Assembly (NCBI GenBank): GCA_029959085.1
Contig: JARWIR010000036.1
Location: 806,001 to 870,000 of the forward strand
Direction of reading: 5' to 3'
DNA length: 64,000 nucleotides
Source of the DNA: Nemophila menziesii
Taxonomy: Eukaryota; Streptophyta; Magnoliopsida; Boraginales; Hydrophyllaceae
Shown here: one piece after another, positions 21,756 through 33,238 of the stretch
Position numbering within the stretch: position 1 is the first letter of the stretch
Layout: every line of letters starts with the position of its first letter
Notes under the pieces: generated by a model
The model's database searches: none
What the model was told of the DNA's origin: nothing
The model's input: the letters and a program-made list of their open reading frames with translations, nothing else
Made by a program: the position numbers and the translations under genes

Positions 21756-23749
21756 TCATCTCATCTCCATTCTAAGATTGAGATAAAATTTGCCACGTAT
21801 CCAATTTAAAACTATGATGGAATATGTTCCATTTTTATTCTTATACCAAGATGAGATTTGTCTCGTATTCAATCTTAAGTCTGAGAAAAAATTGTCTCAT
21901 TTCCATTTTAAGATTGAGATTGGACCTATCCCCGCTCTTATTTGTTGCATTATAAATTGAGATTGGATTTGTCCCTTCTCTAAATACTAGAGTTTGGAGT
22001 TCTTTTTTGTACAATACATAGTTTAAATGAAATATTTTGGTGTATATCTGGTGGGCAGACAATAGATCAATGAAAGAACTCACTCTCAGGTAGCAACTAA
22101 GGGTAAATATTAAAATGAAATTGAAAGAAGGTAGCAACTAAGGGAAACTTATTAAAATAAAATTGAAAGATTCCATGTTGCTGTGAAATAAAACAAAATT
22201 AAGGAAATACCCTTAATAGTTGAAGTCTTTGATTTACATTATTCAAAAGTATCTCGAAATTATGCATTATATTATCTGCAACACATATTTCTTTTATAAC
22301 ATAAGTTTGAAAATATCTTTCAAACTTTCTGACTCCATAAACCAATCCCATCGATGACTCGTCATTTCTTTGCATATGAATTTATATTTAGTATATACTC
22401 TATTGAATTTGATGATGTGTATATTGCTAACTTTCCAGTGTCAATCATTGTTGATCCACTCGAAACTGATATGTATAATTCAACAAAGAATGATTAACTT
22501 ATAGTTATTAAAATTTAGATCTCACAAACATATCTTATTAAAATAGATTTACATTTTATAACACATTTGTAAAACTTTGGTTTTATGAATAGAAGATTAT
22601 ATCATCTATGATATTAAAAATATTTATTATGGATATATAACTAGTTTTGGCATTTAAGGAAATAATAGCCAAACAATAATGATCAAATACTAAAAATGGA
22701 TGTAATATTCTTACATGTATATAAGTAAACATATACATGTAATACTTTTGATAATAGTTATATATAAGAATAACGAAAGTTGTCGATCATGCGTACCTAT
22801 TCCATATTCCAGTACGCATGTATATAAGTAAACAAAGTCGTTTTGTACTTTTCTTAAAAAAATTCATATATTTATATATACTAATTAAGTGATTAAAATA
22901 GAGAAAATTATGGAAACATTAACATTTATACTCAATCCATACTTTTATATACCATAAGGCTACTTTCTTTGTTTTCTTTAAAAAGATCTTCACCATTATT
23001 TAAAAAATAGAATATCTGCGCTATAGTATTAGCGAAACTAACGTTTTCACAAAAAAAATTCATAGACTCTAAATCAATTACAGATAAAGATTATTAAAGT
23101 AAACTATAAATCACTTAATTTCTACACATAAGTTGTATTCATAAACTCTAGATAACTTTGAATGTAATAAATATTCTACTTACCTCAGTTGCAATATTAT
23201 TCGCTCTTCTCTTTGAGTTCTCTTTGAGTTCTCTTTATCCTCCATGGTCTTCTGAAAACGGGTCAACGTAAAAAATAAGCAAAGTGACCACGGTTATTTG
23301 TTGTAGTCTTTTTTTTTTGGGTTGGTTAACGATAATAAAATTAATTGTATGAGTTTTTATGGGTTGGGGGACAGTAAACCAAACGGCTTAGCCGTTAAAA
23401 AACAATCTTTTTGATTATATATACAATAGATGGATTCATATTTGTGTCATCCCCGTTATATTACTAATATGTGATTTATGTTATCTCTAATTATAAGATT
23501 GAGAATGAATTAGTCTCATCTCCATTTTACAATCGAGATGGAATTTGTCTCATCATCAATTTTAGATCGAGGTGTAATTTGTCCCATCTCCATTCTAAGA
23601 CTGAGAAGAGATTTGTTTCATCTCCGATCTTAAGTTTGAATGAAATTTGTCATATTTTTATACTAAGATTGAGAGGGCATTCATCCCTTCTCTGATTTGT
23701 CCCATCTCCATTATAAAATTGAGATGAAATTTGTACCTTCTCCGAGGAC

Positions 23750-23770
<21 letters not shown>
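21756..23770. repeat. 5.7 kb tandem unit, copy 1, right part
   Basis: Continues the unit after element 2: the end of minisatellite block 1 (to about 21990), an AT-rich middle, a minus-strand exon-like block (23184-23245), minisatellite block 2 (about 23480-23745) and the (AT)n tract that I use as the copy border (23750-23770). Confidence 0.85.
23184..23245 (-). other. Exon-like block with ATG in strong context (copy 1, damaged)
   Basis: On the minus strand ACCATGGAGG starts a short frame MEDKENSKR that runs to a GTAAGTAG donor. In copies 5 and 6 the block is 51 bp. Here an 11-bp tandem duplication makes it 62 bp and shifts the frame. Confidence 0.3.
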
Positions 23771-23783
<13 letters not shown>

Positions 23784-24875
23784 ATAAAGAAAGTGTTATA
23801 CAACTGACATCAAATAAATACAGAATCACTTATCTTGGAAAACCACATAAGAGGCGAATGATTATGTTTTTATCATATCCAAGTAAGGGATACCAATCAC
23901 ACAAATTCAGAAGAGTATTGATAAGCTAAAATAAATAGTCGATACTTGATCAACCACGAGAAGTCCCACGTAGCAAAAAAAAGACATTACCACCAAGTCG
24001 AGCGTAATATGTATGTTCCAAGGATAGAGGAGTACCAAACATTGCTGAAGTCATATATGCCAAAGAAACAATGATGTACATGATAGTGTCGAATAAGCTT
24101 TAATAGAGCTTATGATTGTAATTTTGATGTTTGTGATTCCTTTCGTTTCCAGTTAGGAGGTGGAGTGATCATCCTGAAGAGAAAAAGGGAAAGGCCAATG
24201 AATGTACCAATAAAGTATTTAATATCTAATAACAGGTAAAAACATAAACTCCTGATATAGTGGACATATTTTGGGTGGATTTATAGAGTAAATATCAATA
24301 AAATTTTGTTTGTATATCCTACCGATATTAGAGCTGATGAAATGATGGATAACGAACCACTTTATATGTGGTTGAAAGAGAAAATGCACGAGGGTACTAC
24401 TACAAGTAAGCATTAAAGCTATGAGTTGGTTAATACTTTTTCCTTCGTTTTTTTGGTTAATAATACTTTTTATTATATTTCTCCCTGCAAGTATATAGGT
24501 GGGGGCATAGAAGGTTTGTGAAGAACATGGCACTGTGGGCTGCCTTTGAAGAAATGGATGTGTTTAAAAAGATGCCACAGAAGCCTCATTTCATGCCTCT
24601 ATTAAAGTAGAAAGAAATCGATCGTGAAGACTTTGCTATTGGGAGTATGGTGACTTTTGCAGTTTAAATTTCTATAACACTTGAATTAACCAAGGAAAAA
24701 AAAGATGTTCAAGGAAAACGAGAAACATAAATTCAAGTATAACATAAGGGTTGAGTGGTTAATAGTTGTTCTAGTGGTTCGAAGTTTCTACAAGTATCTC
24801 AAATCTTACCCGATTCAAAGGCCTCTCCAATGTAATAAGAAATAATATATATTATTTCTCTCATTATATAGTTTT
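23771..24875. repeat. 5.7 kb tandem unit, copy 2, left part (internal deletion)
   Basis: Starts after the (AT)n/(AC)n tract. Near 24080 it jumps from the block that precedes the GAAGTTGTATG anchor directly to the intron before DUF724 exon A. This removes well over 1 kb relative to copy 5, with a few bases of filler at the join. Confidence 0.8.
24153..24667 (+). pseudogene. DUF724-domain gene remnant, copy 2
   Basis: Exon A (24153-24235) is two bases shorter than in other copies. Exon B (24316-24405) is the best preserved of all: its frame reads ADEMMDNEPLYMWLKEKMHE without a stop and would join in frame to exon C (from 24492), which reads FVKNMALWAAFEEMDVFKKM. A TAG at 24608-24610 breaks the domain, and the splice acceptor of exon B is lost (AT instead of AG). 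The segment EPLYMWLK corresponds to the conserved PLxxWI stretch ahead of the DUF724 domain. Confidence 0.65.
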
Positions 24876-24880
24876 ATAAA
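24876..24880. repeat. Target site duplication ATAAA, left copy (element 3)
   Basis: ATAAA is repeated at 34759-34763. Joining the flanks restores sequence homologous to 7725-7750 and 54880-54905. Confidence 0.95.
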
Positions 24881-26407
24881 TGGTGTTGCCTAGGGTGTGA
24901 TAAAAATATGATAAAATTAAGCCAAGAAACTACGCACTCTCACCCTAGACATGCACAGTACTGCAAGTATTACAGGACGTATGCAAGTTTTAATGATAAA
25001 TAGAGTTCGTTCTCAGGGACTTAAGTGTGTTAATCGCGTGAGTAGAAATAACGAGTAAAAGTAATAATTAAAAGACAATAAATTAAAGCAAATAGATTTC
25101 GAACTTATGAATTAAAACTAGGAAAATAAAGACAGTAAAGTAAAAGATTAAGAATATGAGATGAGAAGTATAGCTTAGGTTTTGCTATTATGCACTAATC
25201 CCTCTAATTCTATCTATAGATCTAGTTAATAAGGGAGAATATTAGCTCTTGGTAATACTTAGTCAGGATTCTAAATTCCCCAAGCTTAGACCTTGAGAGC
25301 GACTAAGGGGGCTACGTCACAACCAAAAAGTGATTTGAAATAGGGTTATCAAACTGCCACTAAGGCCCTAAGCAAATACTGCAATCTTGGTGATACGGTG
25401 GTTAAAACAAACCCTAATGACTATCTAGTTAGAAGTATGTTTTGTCAGAACTGCTATCGACACTAGACATTATGTGGTGGTTCAATAGTTAAACACCCTG
25501 TCAAGGAGACCATCTAACTACTATTAAAACAATCCTAAAGTGATCAGTTCTAGGAAAGACATTAAATCAAAACACATAAACAAATATAAAGTAAGAAGCT
25601 AATATCAGATTAAAACATGTAATTCCCAAAGAAACTTAGATAGAAGAATTAGAATTCATAGATTATACATATGCAAAGCCCAAGCTATGGGAGGTTTAGT
25701 TCATACCTGAAGGAAATAAACTAAAAGAAATTACAAAAGACATCATCTTGCTCTCTACAATAAACTGGAAGAATAAAACCTTAAGAACTAATTACTATGA
25801 GGCAAGGATGATTTACAAGTGATATAAGGGTGTGTTTATAGGTGTTTAGAAGACCTAATTTGTTTTCTTGAGGAAGAGTTAAGGTAATGGACTTCTAGCC
25901 CAACTCAAATTCGTATGGAAATAAAGATAAACACTGCTGCGCTGTTTTGAGTATATCTTCTTCGTTATTGGTCGGATTTTGCTCCATAAGATACCAAAAG
26001 AATCGCAACAGAATTATCTAGGCCCAATAAAAGGAAATCATCAGATTCGGCCTATTTCTTAGGTAAAAACGCCTATCTTTGGACGTGTATGCAGAATCCC
26101 AGATTTAGGCAGCTTTTCCTTTTCCATCTTTTTAGCAATTGTTTCCTAATCTTCAATTACCATGCAAATCTCTTTCCATAAGTTGTTGTCTTTGACCTGG
26201 ACTCTAATTAAGCTCCATAATTATCTTTAAAGCTACACACTAAATAAACAATTAAACCCAATATGCTCTAAAAACAATAATTCTACAAATCAAGACTCAA
26301 AATAGGAAAGTGCACTAAAACTCAAGAAAATCGACAGTATTGACTTCTAAATCACTTAAAATGATGTCTCATCTTAACATTAATCTATCACAAATGAGGA
26401 GACATCA
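24881..26407 (-). repeat. Element 3 3' LTR (1527 bp)
   Basis: Plus-strand borders TGGTGTTGCCTAGGG and GAGGAGACATCA. Highly similar to 33239-34758. The sequence family is distinct from the LTRs of elements 1 and 2, apart from the terminal motif. Confidence 0.95.
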
Positions 26408-26422
26408 AGACCCCCAACTCAA
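26408..26422 (-). promoter_or_regulatory. Element 3 polypurine tract
   Basis: Sense TTGAGTTGGGGGTCT abutting the 3' LTR, identical in core to element 2. Confidence 0.8.
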
Positions 26423-28000
26423 AGTTGTATTTGTCCCGATACAATAAAGATAAAAACAAAGGAAAGTCTAGAAATACACACTTATAAAATTTTCAACACA
26501 AGGGAAAAAGCATAGCAGAATATATAGAATAAGCCTAAAGCACATAACTCAGAAAATTTCATGCAATAATATTCATAAACTACATACCTGTACACCTCTC
26601 ATATCCACAGTCAACACGGCTTGAATTCAAGATTAGATTAGTTTCGCAATGTAAGAAGGATTGAGACTTTACTCAGTTCCCCAAGAGAGCTATAGATTGT
26701 TCATCAAACCTCACTAGTATCCAAGGACCCACTTAACTAATCTCTAATGGCTCAATCACTTCTCAATTACATAGCACAGAATCAAAAGGTCTTTAAGGTT
26801 GTAATGTAGGCTTAGAGACGGGTATGATTATATTTGGATAATTTGGAGTGAGCTTTTGGCTCTCTCCTCACTAGCCATCAACGAATCGCCCTAGAGCTTG
26901 AGTTACTCTCATAAAACGTTTCTCACTCAACCCAATGAATTCCTTGATGCACAATTTAGCATCCCAAATAACCCAATTAAAGCTTAAGATGTTCACATAA
27001 AAATCTACTTTGCCGGTCCGAATATATATATTTTCTTTTCTTTTCAAATCAATTTCTTTTATAGCTATGACTCTCTTTAGTGTTGAGATATCATGCTAAT
27101 TTTCTCATATATATATATTTTTTCTTTTTATGCCCTTGTTGGCAAAATTAGCTCGAAACTTCTTTTTCATTCACTATTACCCCGGCAAAGGGTTACAATA
27201 CAAATATGTGAATTATCATCAATATAAAGCACAAAGCACAATTAATAAGCTCACAAATCCCAACCCAATAACAATTCCCATAACGGTGGACCCACCACCC
27301 CAAACTCAAGCTCTAAACAATTGTCTAAGCATCGCGATTCGAGTGCGGGTCATATGGAAAAGTCCTAAAATCTAAAGGATATGGCTTATAACGTGTTTCA
27401 ATAAAAGGCTTTAGAAAGGCTAGAAGGGGCTGAGAAGGATATAGCATATAAAATCAAAATCACAAGGTGAGAAGGTATAAAAAGGCTTCAAAGGCTTCAA
27501 ATATGAAAGAACCGCCTTAATCACTTTCTACACTATGTAATTTAGAAAATTTCTTACCTTTAGCACTTTCATCAAATGGTTTTTCAACTAGCTTAGATCT
27601 CACGGCCTACACACTTTCAAGGTTCCCTGAGATCGAACATACTTTCTATCGCATTGCTCACTAATTTTTCTTTACTATCAACGTGTGTTTTCTTGCAAAT
27701 ACTCAAAGCATACAAATACATAGCTCATAAACATATTACTTACTATCATTAATCTACTGAGCTTATGCTTTCAAGCTATTAAACACACTCTACATCTAAT
27801 TCCCATGTATCAAAAATTTTAATTTCACCCAAAAAAACAGAAAAAATGGAGATGAGAGACAACGAATCCGCACACCCCCAACTCAAAAATGAATCGTGTC
27901 CTCACGACTCGAAAATGACTCGAAAAAACAGAAATTAAAATTAGCAGATAAAAGCATATTTACAGAAATGGTAAGGAAGAAAGAGAACATACTCTCGAGG
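26423..28000 (-). other. Element 3 conserved non-coding region between extra ORF and PPT
   Basis: Carries the same ordered blocks as elements 1 and 2: the GTGAG/CTCAC stem (about 26850), CTTTGCCGG (27008-27016), a T-rich loop, CCGGCAAAG (27182-27190), PPT-like motifs at 27298-27309 and 27875-27886, and the hairpin at 27891-27910 (one mismatch). No coding sequence is seen. Confidence 0.7.
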
Positions 28001-29196
28001 CTATTGCCTCGCATCATTGACATCCAAGGTTGGAATTGCTGGACCTTTCGTTAATTGCTCAAGGCGTTTCATGATGTGCACTTGATTTGCATTGATTTGT
28101 GCCACATCATTGACAAGGAAGTTTGAGCTGCTTCGAATTTTGTTAAACGCTCCTCCATCTTCTCTTGCCAATTTTCCTCTTTTTCTTCCTTCGAGACTTG
28201 CGTAGAACCCGCTCTTCGAAGAATTTCCTTGATCCAAGCATTATCAATATAACTCATTTTAAACTCGAGTTTCTCTTCTTCACCCAATACTACATTCGCT
28301 TTTCGCACAAGACACGTGATCATAGTTGGAAATTTAACATTATAGACTGGTTTAGGAGAGACCGAAAATCGTATCACCTCCTCATAGATCAACTGTGCCA
28401 CATCAACTTCTTCTCCTCTCAAAATACAGTCCAACAGTAGAGCGTACTTCATAGTCACATCCAAAGTTTGTGTGTTCCCAAAGATATTAGGGACAAGGAA
28501 ATTGTGCCAAATTCTCGCATCTGCTTGAAGATATTTGTAAGGCCAAGGTGCCTTCAATTCTCCCTTATGTGATTGCACTTTCTCTTTGTCTAATACATGC
28601 TCAAAACGTAATTCCTCATCAAAATTTTTTCGTTTAGCAACTGCTTCTTCAAATTTGCAAAAACCTTTTAGTTTCTTAAACTTGAAGTGGTTCCGAATCT
28701 CCTCAACTGTGAAAGAAACTAACTTTCCTCTAATCGGAACACCATTACTATCTTGGCTAAAGAGGCCTAAATAGAATTCCAAAACTAATTCATGACATAA
28801 TTCAGAACGTCTTACCATGAACGTAGACCAACCCAATTTCTCACCAAGCTCTAAGAATCTTGCGTATTCTCCATCTCTAATTTCTTCCTTGAATACTTTC
28901 TCATAAGCAAAAGGTAGTTCTTTTAACGGTTTCTCTGCAGAAATCTTCAAGGCCTTTGAAGTATCCACTTTCTCTATAGGTATAAGATCTTGTTGAAGTT
29001 GTGTTCTCTCCTTGGCATAATAATAAAGCTTTGTACCATTACGATCATACGAAGGTTTCCCACTCTTCTGCACTTTATCTTTACCCTTTGATTTAGAACT
29101 AGCACCTTTTTCAATTGATTTCTTCTTGTTTAAATCCAATCCCTTGTTACTCTTCACCTCCCTCTTGTTAGCTAAGATTGTTGTTCTATTAGTCAT
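28001..29196 (-). pseudogene. Extra ORF of element 3 (putative plant transposon protein domain), frameshifted
   Basis: Homologous to the element 2 extra ORF at 11970-13286. It starts MTNRT at 29196, like element 2, with a PPT-like motif just upstream (29207-29218). Shared segments include FYLGLFSQ, LQADARIWHNFLVPNIFG, CILRGEEVDVAQLIYEEV and VKFPTMITCLVRKA. The frame is open to 28069. A one-base shift near 28120 moves the C-terminus into another frame, which continues the expected coiled-coil-like end (NANQVHIMKRLEQLTKG) to a stop at 28001. The domain itself may therefore still be made, with an altered C-terminus. No signal peptide or transmembrane segment is visible. Confidence 0.7.
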
Positions 29197-29218
29197 CCTC
29201 AATTAACCCCCAACTCAA

Positions 29219-29629
29219 AGCTTTAGCAACCCTTGAAATTTAAACTCTTGAATTAATGGTTGAACAAGCTTGATTTGGCTTAGGAAATATGAATTGATGA
29301 TTAATCTTTATGTGGGTGAGGTGGATTTGTAATGGGTTGGCTTGGATTTATGAAATTATAGGATGAATTTTGAAAATTTGGCTCTTTGATTCTTCAATTT
29401 GATGAATTTGGTGAGGATTGGGTATTTGATTCTCTCTTGTAATGATGTGGAGAGAAAGTTTGATGTGTTTTTCTTGATGATTGGGTAGTGTTTTGGTGAT
29501 TGGTGAAGGTTTTGATGAGCTTCAATGGAGTTAGGAGAGTTTTGGAGAGAAGAAAGAGGGTTTGGGGTTATAAAATTCGGATAAAAGCATAATACCTCCT
29601 TTATACACAAATCCCGTAACTTTCTCTCT
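29219..29629 (-). other. Element 3 spacer upstream of extra ORF
   Basis: AT-rich non-coding leader corresponding to 13308-13756 of element 2. It has no homopolymer tract. Nothing else is seen. Confidence 0.45.
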
Positions 29630-30020
29630 CTCTCTCTGGCGGCGCTGCGGACTACCCCTGCGGACCATGGGGTGCACCGCAGGGTAGTCCGCGACATCTG
29701 ATGCTCGAAAATTTTTGCTCACTGGATGAGACCCGTGGTAGGACCCCGTGGCACGTGATTTTGACTCGCAGACTAGGGTCCGGTGTACCGGAGGGTACAC
29801 CGCGCCTTCTGTAGCTAACTCCGTCAAAATACCCGTGGCACCTACCCCGTGGAACGCGTTTTTAGGGCGCGGACCATGGTGCGGTGCATGGGGTAGTCCG
29901 CGGTCGATTTTTTTCTTGTTTCTGGATCAAACCCGCGGTGCAACCCGTGGCACGTGTTTTGACCTCGCGGACCAGGGCACGGACCATGGGGTAGTCCGTG
30001 GGGTAGTCTGCGGGGTGCAT
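29630..30020 (-). repeat. GC-rich degenerate tandem repeat of about 100 bp (element 3)
   Basis: Three to four diverged units sharing ACCCGTGGCACGTG, GCGGACCATGG and GGGGTAGTCCGCGG words, with palindromes such as GGTGTACC...GGGTACACC. It is far more GC-rich than its surroundings. It holds the same slot between pol tail and extra ORF as the GGGTACCC repeats of element 2 but is not the same sequence. Confidence 0.65.
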
Positions 30021-30234
30021 TCCTTTGCTCCAAAAATTTTCCTCGCGTTCCCTAACTCGATTTCTCCAATTCCTACACACTAAAAACACTAATACCTTCC
30101 TCAAATATGCATTATCAACTAAAAACAACTAAAATAAACTTAAACTAAAGACATGAAAACATAAAAAAACTACGGGTTGTCTCCCGTACAGCACTTTTGT
30201 TTTACGTCTTTCAAAGTTAGACGTGTTACCTCTG

Positions 30235-30449
30235 TCAAGATTTGCGAATATAGCCTCCCCAACAACGAGTAAGGCTATGAACATCAACTAATCTGCGCTT
30301 GACCCCAGTTTTGGGGCGAATTTCTATCACCTTGGCTGAAACAACCTTAGTGACAATGAAGGGTCCCGTCTACGAGTCTTTGAAACTTCAAGGCCTGTTC
30401 TCGCGTTTGTGGGCTTTCCATAGGACTTCATGGCCAACCCCAAACTCAA
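30235..30449 (-). pseudogene. Element 3 integrase C-terminal tail fused to protease
   Basis: The sense frame reads IEFGVGHEVLW, aligning to [10 protein letters not shown] of element 2 integrase. After stops and a shift it reads TGPFIVTKVVSAKVIEIRPK, aligning to [20 protein letters not shown], and it ends HSLTRCWGGYIRKS. Everything between protease and this point is missing. The join coincides with a PPT-like motif (30438-30449) that itself encodes part of IEFGVG. Confidence 0.75.
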
Positions 30450-33035
30450 TGTTTGGCTCAGTATCCACAGGTTTTAAGTGGATCTCCTCAGGAGGGACTT
30501 TGTGATGTGAAAGGCTGTGGATGATAGGCACGGTGGGATCCAACTTCCTCGGTTTCTTACCCAAGACATAGAAGGTCTCGGATACATTCTTTGCATGAAG
30601 GGTGATGGTCCCATCTTGGAAGATGATCACACTTTGACTTGTGGCCATGAAGGGCCGTCCAAGTATGATCGGAACCTGCTTATCTGCATCAAACTCAAGA
30701 ATAACAAAGTCAGTAGGGATGGCGATATTACCTGCACGGACTAAGACGTCCTCCACTGTTTCCCATGTCCTTTTCACTGAGTTGTCAGCAAACTGCAACT
30801 TCACTGGAGTCTTCTCTGATTTCTGAAGTCCAAGTCTTTCGAACACGGACTTAGGCATAAGATTCACACCAGAACCCACATCGTACATAGCTTTCACCTT
30901 GAGCATACCATGTAATTGAATAGGAAGGTTGAAACTTCCCGAATCTTTAAGCTTTGTTGGTAGCTCTTTCTCACTTCTTCTCGAAACCCTCAGGTTCTTT
31001 CTCGGGATCTCTACACTCGCCTCTTTCTCAGGAATAACTTGCGTAAAAACTTGTTGCGGTGTAAGTCCTCTCTTCGCAATCTCAAGCATTTGGGCGTTGA
31101 TATTTTCAGGTTGGTACGCCTCTACAAATGTCTTGAGAACAGTGTCATCTTTAGGATTTGTATCAGGAATAGTTGATGACACTGGTTGAACTCTAGGTGG
31201 CGATTCCACCTTCTCTTCTTCTTTCTCTTCTAGCACAGCAGGTGCCACTTCATCTTTCGATTCCTCCTTTGAGGCTTCTTCCTCTTTCTCTTTAGCCAAC
31301 TCAGCTGCATATTCCACTACCGATCGAATCTCCTCTTGCACCTTCCTCAGTAACTTATGAACCCGTCTTTCTCTTGATCGTCCTCCACATAAACTTCAGA
31401 ACAGTCGGATTCCTCGGGGCTAGACTTGGTTGGTTCTTCTTCAGTATTGGGAACCTCCACGGCACTAATGGCAGCATGTGGTGCTTCCTCTTTTGCTTCT
31501 TTAATCTCAAGGCATATAGCCTTGCAAGCTTCGAACTCAACCTTGTCTTCACCTCCTTCGATTGCCTTTACTTCTTTTTGTTCTACAACACTTGTTAACA
31601 CTTTGTTTAGCTGTGTCACTTGAGTAGTTAGCATCTGAAGTATTGCATCATGTCCTCTGACCTTCTCGTCTTGAGCATTAAGAGTTGTGTTCAAACGGTC
31701 TAGAGCTTGTACTATATGTGTATTGTCCATAGATCCTTCTTGTAAATACTGAGGTAAAGCTTTCTGCTCTAATGAATCAGTATAGGCGTCTTGAGCAGGT
31801 TGTTGTGGAGGAGCAGGTCTATTCTGATATTGGTTTTGGTACTGACCTCTCTGTTGGTAAGAGTTGTTCTGGGGTCGCGGTTGATAATGACTAGGATTAG
31901 CGGCCCCTTGTGGATTTGAATACTGCATACCCGGATGGTTGCGATTGCCCCATCGGTTGGATATAAAGTAAACAGATTGCGGATTTGATTCGCACTCTTC
32001 CCATACATGATCGTTAACTCCATATTGTTGACAACCTTGTGCTTCTTGTACTACCTTTGTAGCGGCTAAATTCTTCTCCATCGCGATTCTCAGCTCCTTG
32101 ATTTGATTTTCTAATGAAGATATTTGGGCTGAGTTCGCAGTTTCTGCATCTAAACGAAGCGTTCCTCGGGTCTTTGCTACAGAAGCTCGCGTTGAAGGCC
32201 AACTTCTTTCTTGTTCCATAATATTCTCTAACACCTCAGAAGCTTCATTATGATTCATGGACACAAAATTACCCTTTCCAATGTTATCCACCTTTTCTAT
32301 ACCTTTATCATTAAGGCCTTCATAGAACATCGCAAGTTGTAGAGCAGGTGTATAACCATGGAGCAGACATCTAGTTAATTTTTGTTGAAACCTTGTCCAT
32401 GCTTCTCCCACTGTTTCTCCATCTTCTTGAGAAAATCTTGCAAGCTCGGTTTGATCATTAAGTCTCATGCTCTTCGGATAAAATCGGTTAAAGAATGCGG
32501 CTTGAAGTTCTCTCCAAGAGTGAATGGTTCCATGTGGTTGTCTTTCTAGCCAATCGCTAGCTCTTCCGGTCAAGAAAAACAAAAACATATGACAATACAG
32601 TTGCTCGCGTGTAATGCCAGGAATAATGTAGGCATCACAAATCTGCATGAACTTCTGAAACGCTTTTATCGGATCTTGAATAGCTGTACCAGTATAGAGT
32701 CCGAAACTTTGAAATTGACTGAGCATACCCGGATCGGGTCTAAATTTGATATTCGGAATCTCAGGAGGGCGTTAACCGATGGGTTGAACATGGAATGGTA
32801 CATTAAGGCCAGGAAGGTCTTGTTCAACTCGGTTTTGTTGATTATTGAGATTGTTCCCATTACCTCCTCCTGCTGGTAGTTGTTGTCCTTCTTGTCCACC
32901 GAGTGGTGGATCTTGTTGACCGAGAGGTGCACCAAGTGGTGGATCTTGTTGTAATCCTCCTCCCGGTAATTGTTGTCCTCCTGCTGGTGGATCTTGTTGA
33001 ACTCCACCAAGTGGTGGCTCTTATTGGGATGCCAT
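30450..33035 (-). pseudogene. Element 3 Gag-Pro, broken by two stops and a frameshift
   Basis: Probable start ATG at 33035. TAA codons at 33021-33023 and 32772-32774 interrupt a proline/glycine/glutamine-rich N-terminus. From 32726 the Gag frame is open for 459 residues: retrotransposon Gag domain (FQKFMQICDAY, FFLTGRASDWLE, LARFSQEDGETVGEAWTRFQ), then a degenerate zinc knuckle in which the second cysteine is lost (CQQY instead of CSIC), a Q/N-rich stretch (PQNNSYQQRGQYQNQ) and an acidic linker. A one-base shift near 31349 moves the frame. The next part holds the aspartic protease ([22 protein letters not shown]). Domain order equals element 2 up to protease. No full-length product is possible, yet the conserved domains show the parent was functional. 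Confidence 0.8.
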
Positions 33036-33214
33036 AGCTCTTCTCAAGGCTCTTGTTGGGAGGCCAAGAATTAAACACTGTGAAACCTGAAAAAGACTAA
33101 AGCAAACCACAAGCGTAAATCTGGAAAAATAAAAACTAAACTAAAACTAAAAAGTAAAAACTAATTAAAAACTAAAACTCGAAATAGATAACCCACACGC
33201 TAACGAGACACAAG

Positions 33215-33232
33215 TCCCCGGCAGCGGCGCCA
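33215..33232 (-). promoter_or_regulatory. Element 3 primer binding site (tRNA-Asp type)
   Basis: Identical to the element 2 PBS (TGGCGCCGCTGCCGGGGA), six bases inside the 5' LTR. Confidence 0.9.
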
Positions 33233-33238
33233 AAAACT

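Noticed and set aside
28165..28440. Plus-strand ORF opposite the element 3 extra ORF
   Set aside because: Shadow of a conserved minus-strand coding region.
29862..30128. Arginine/proline-rich ORFs in the GC-rich repeats of element 3
   Set aside because: Open frames on both strands caused by GC-rich tandem repeats; no homology to known domains.
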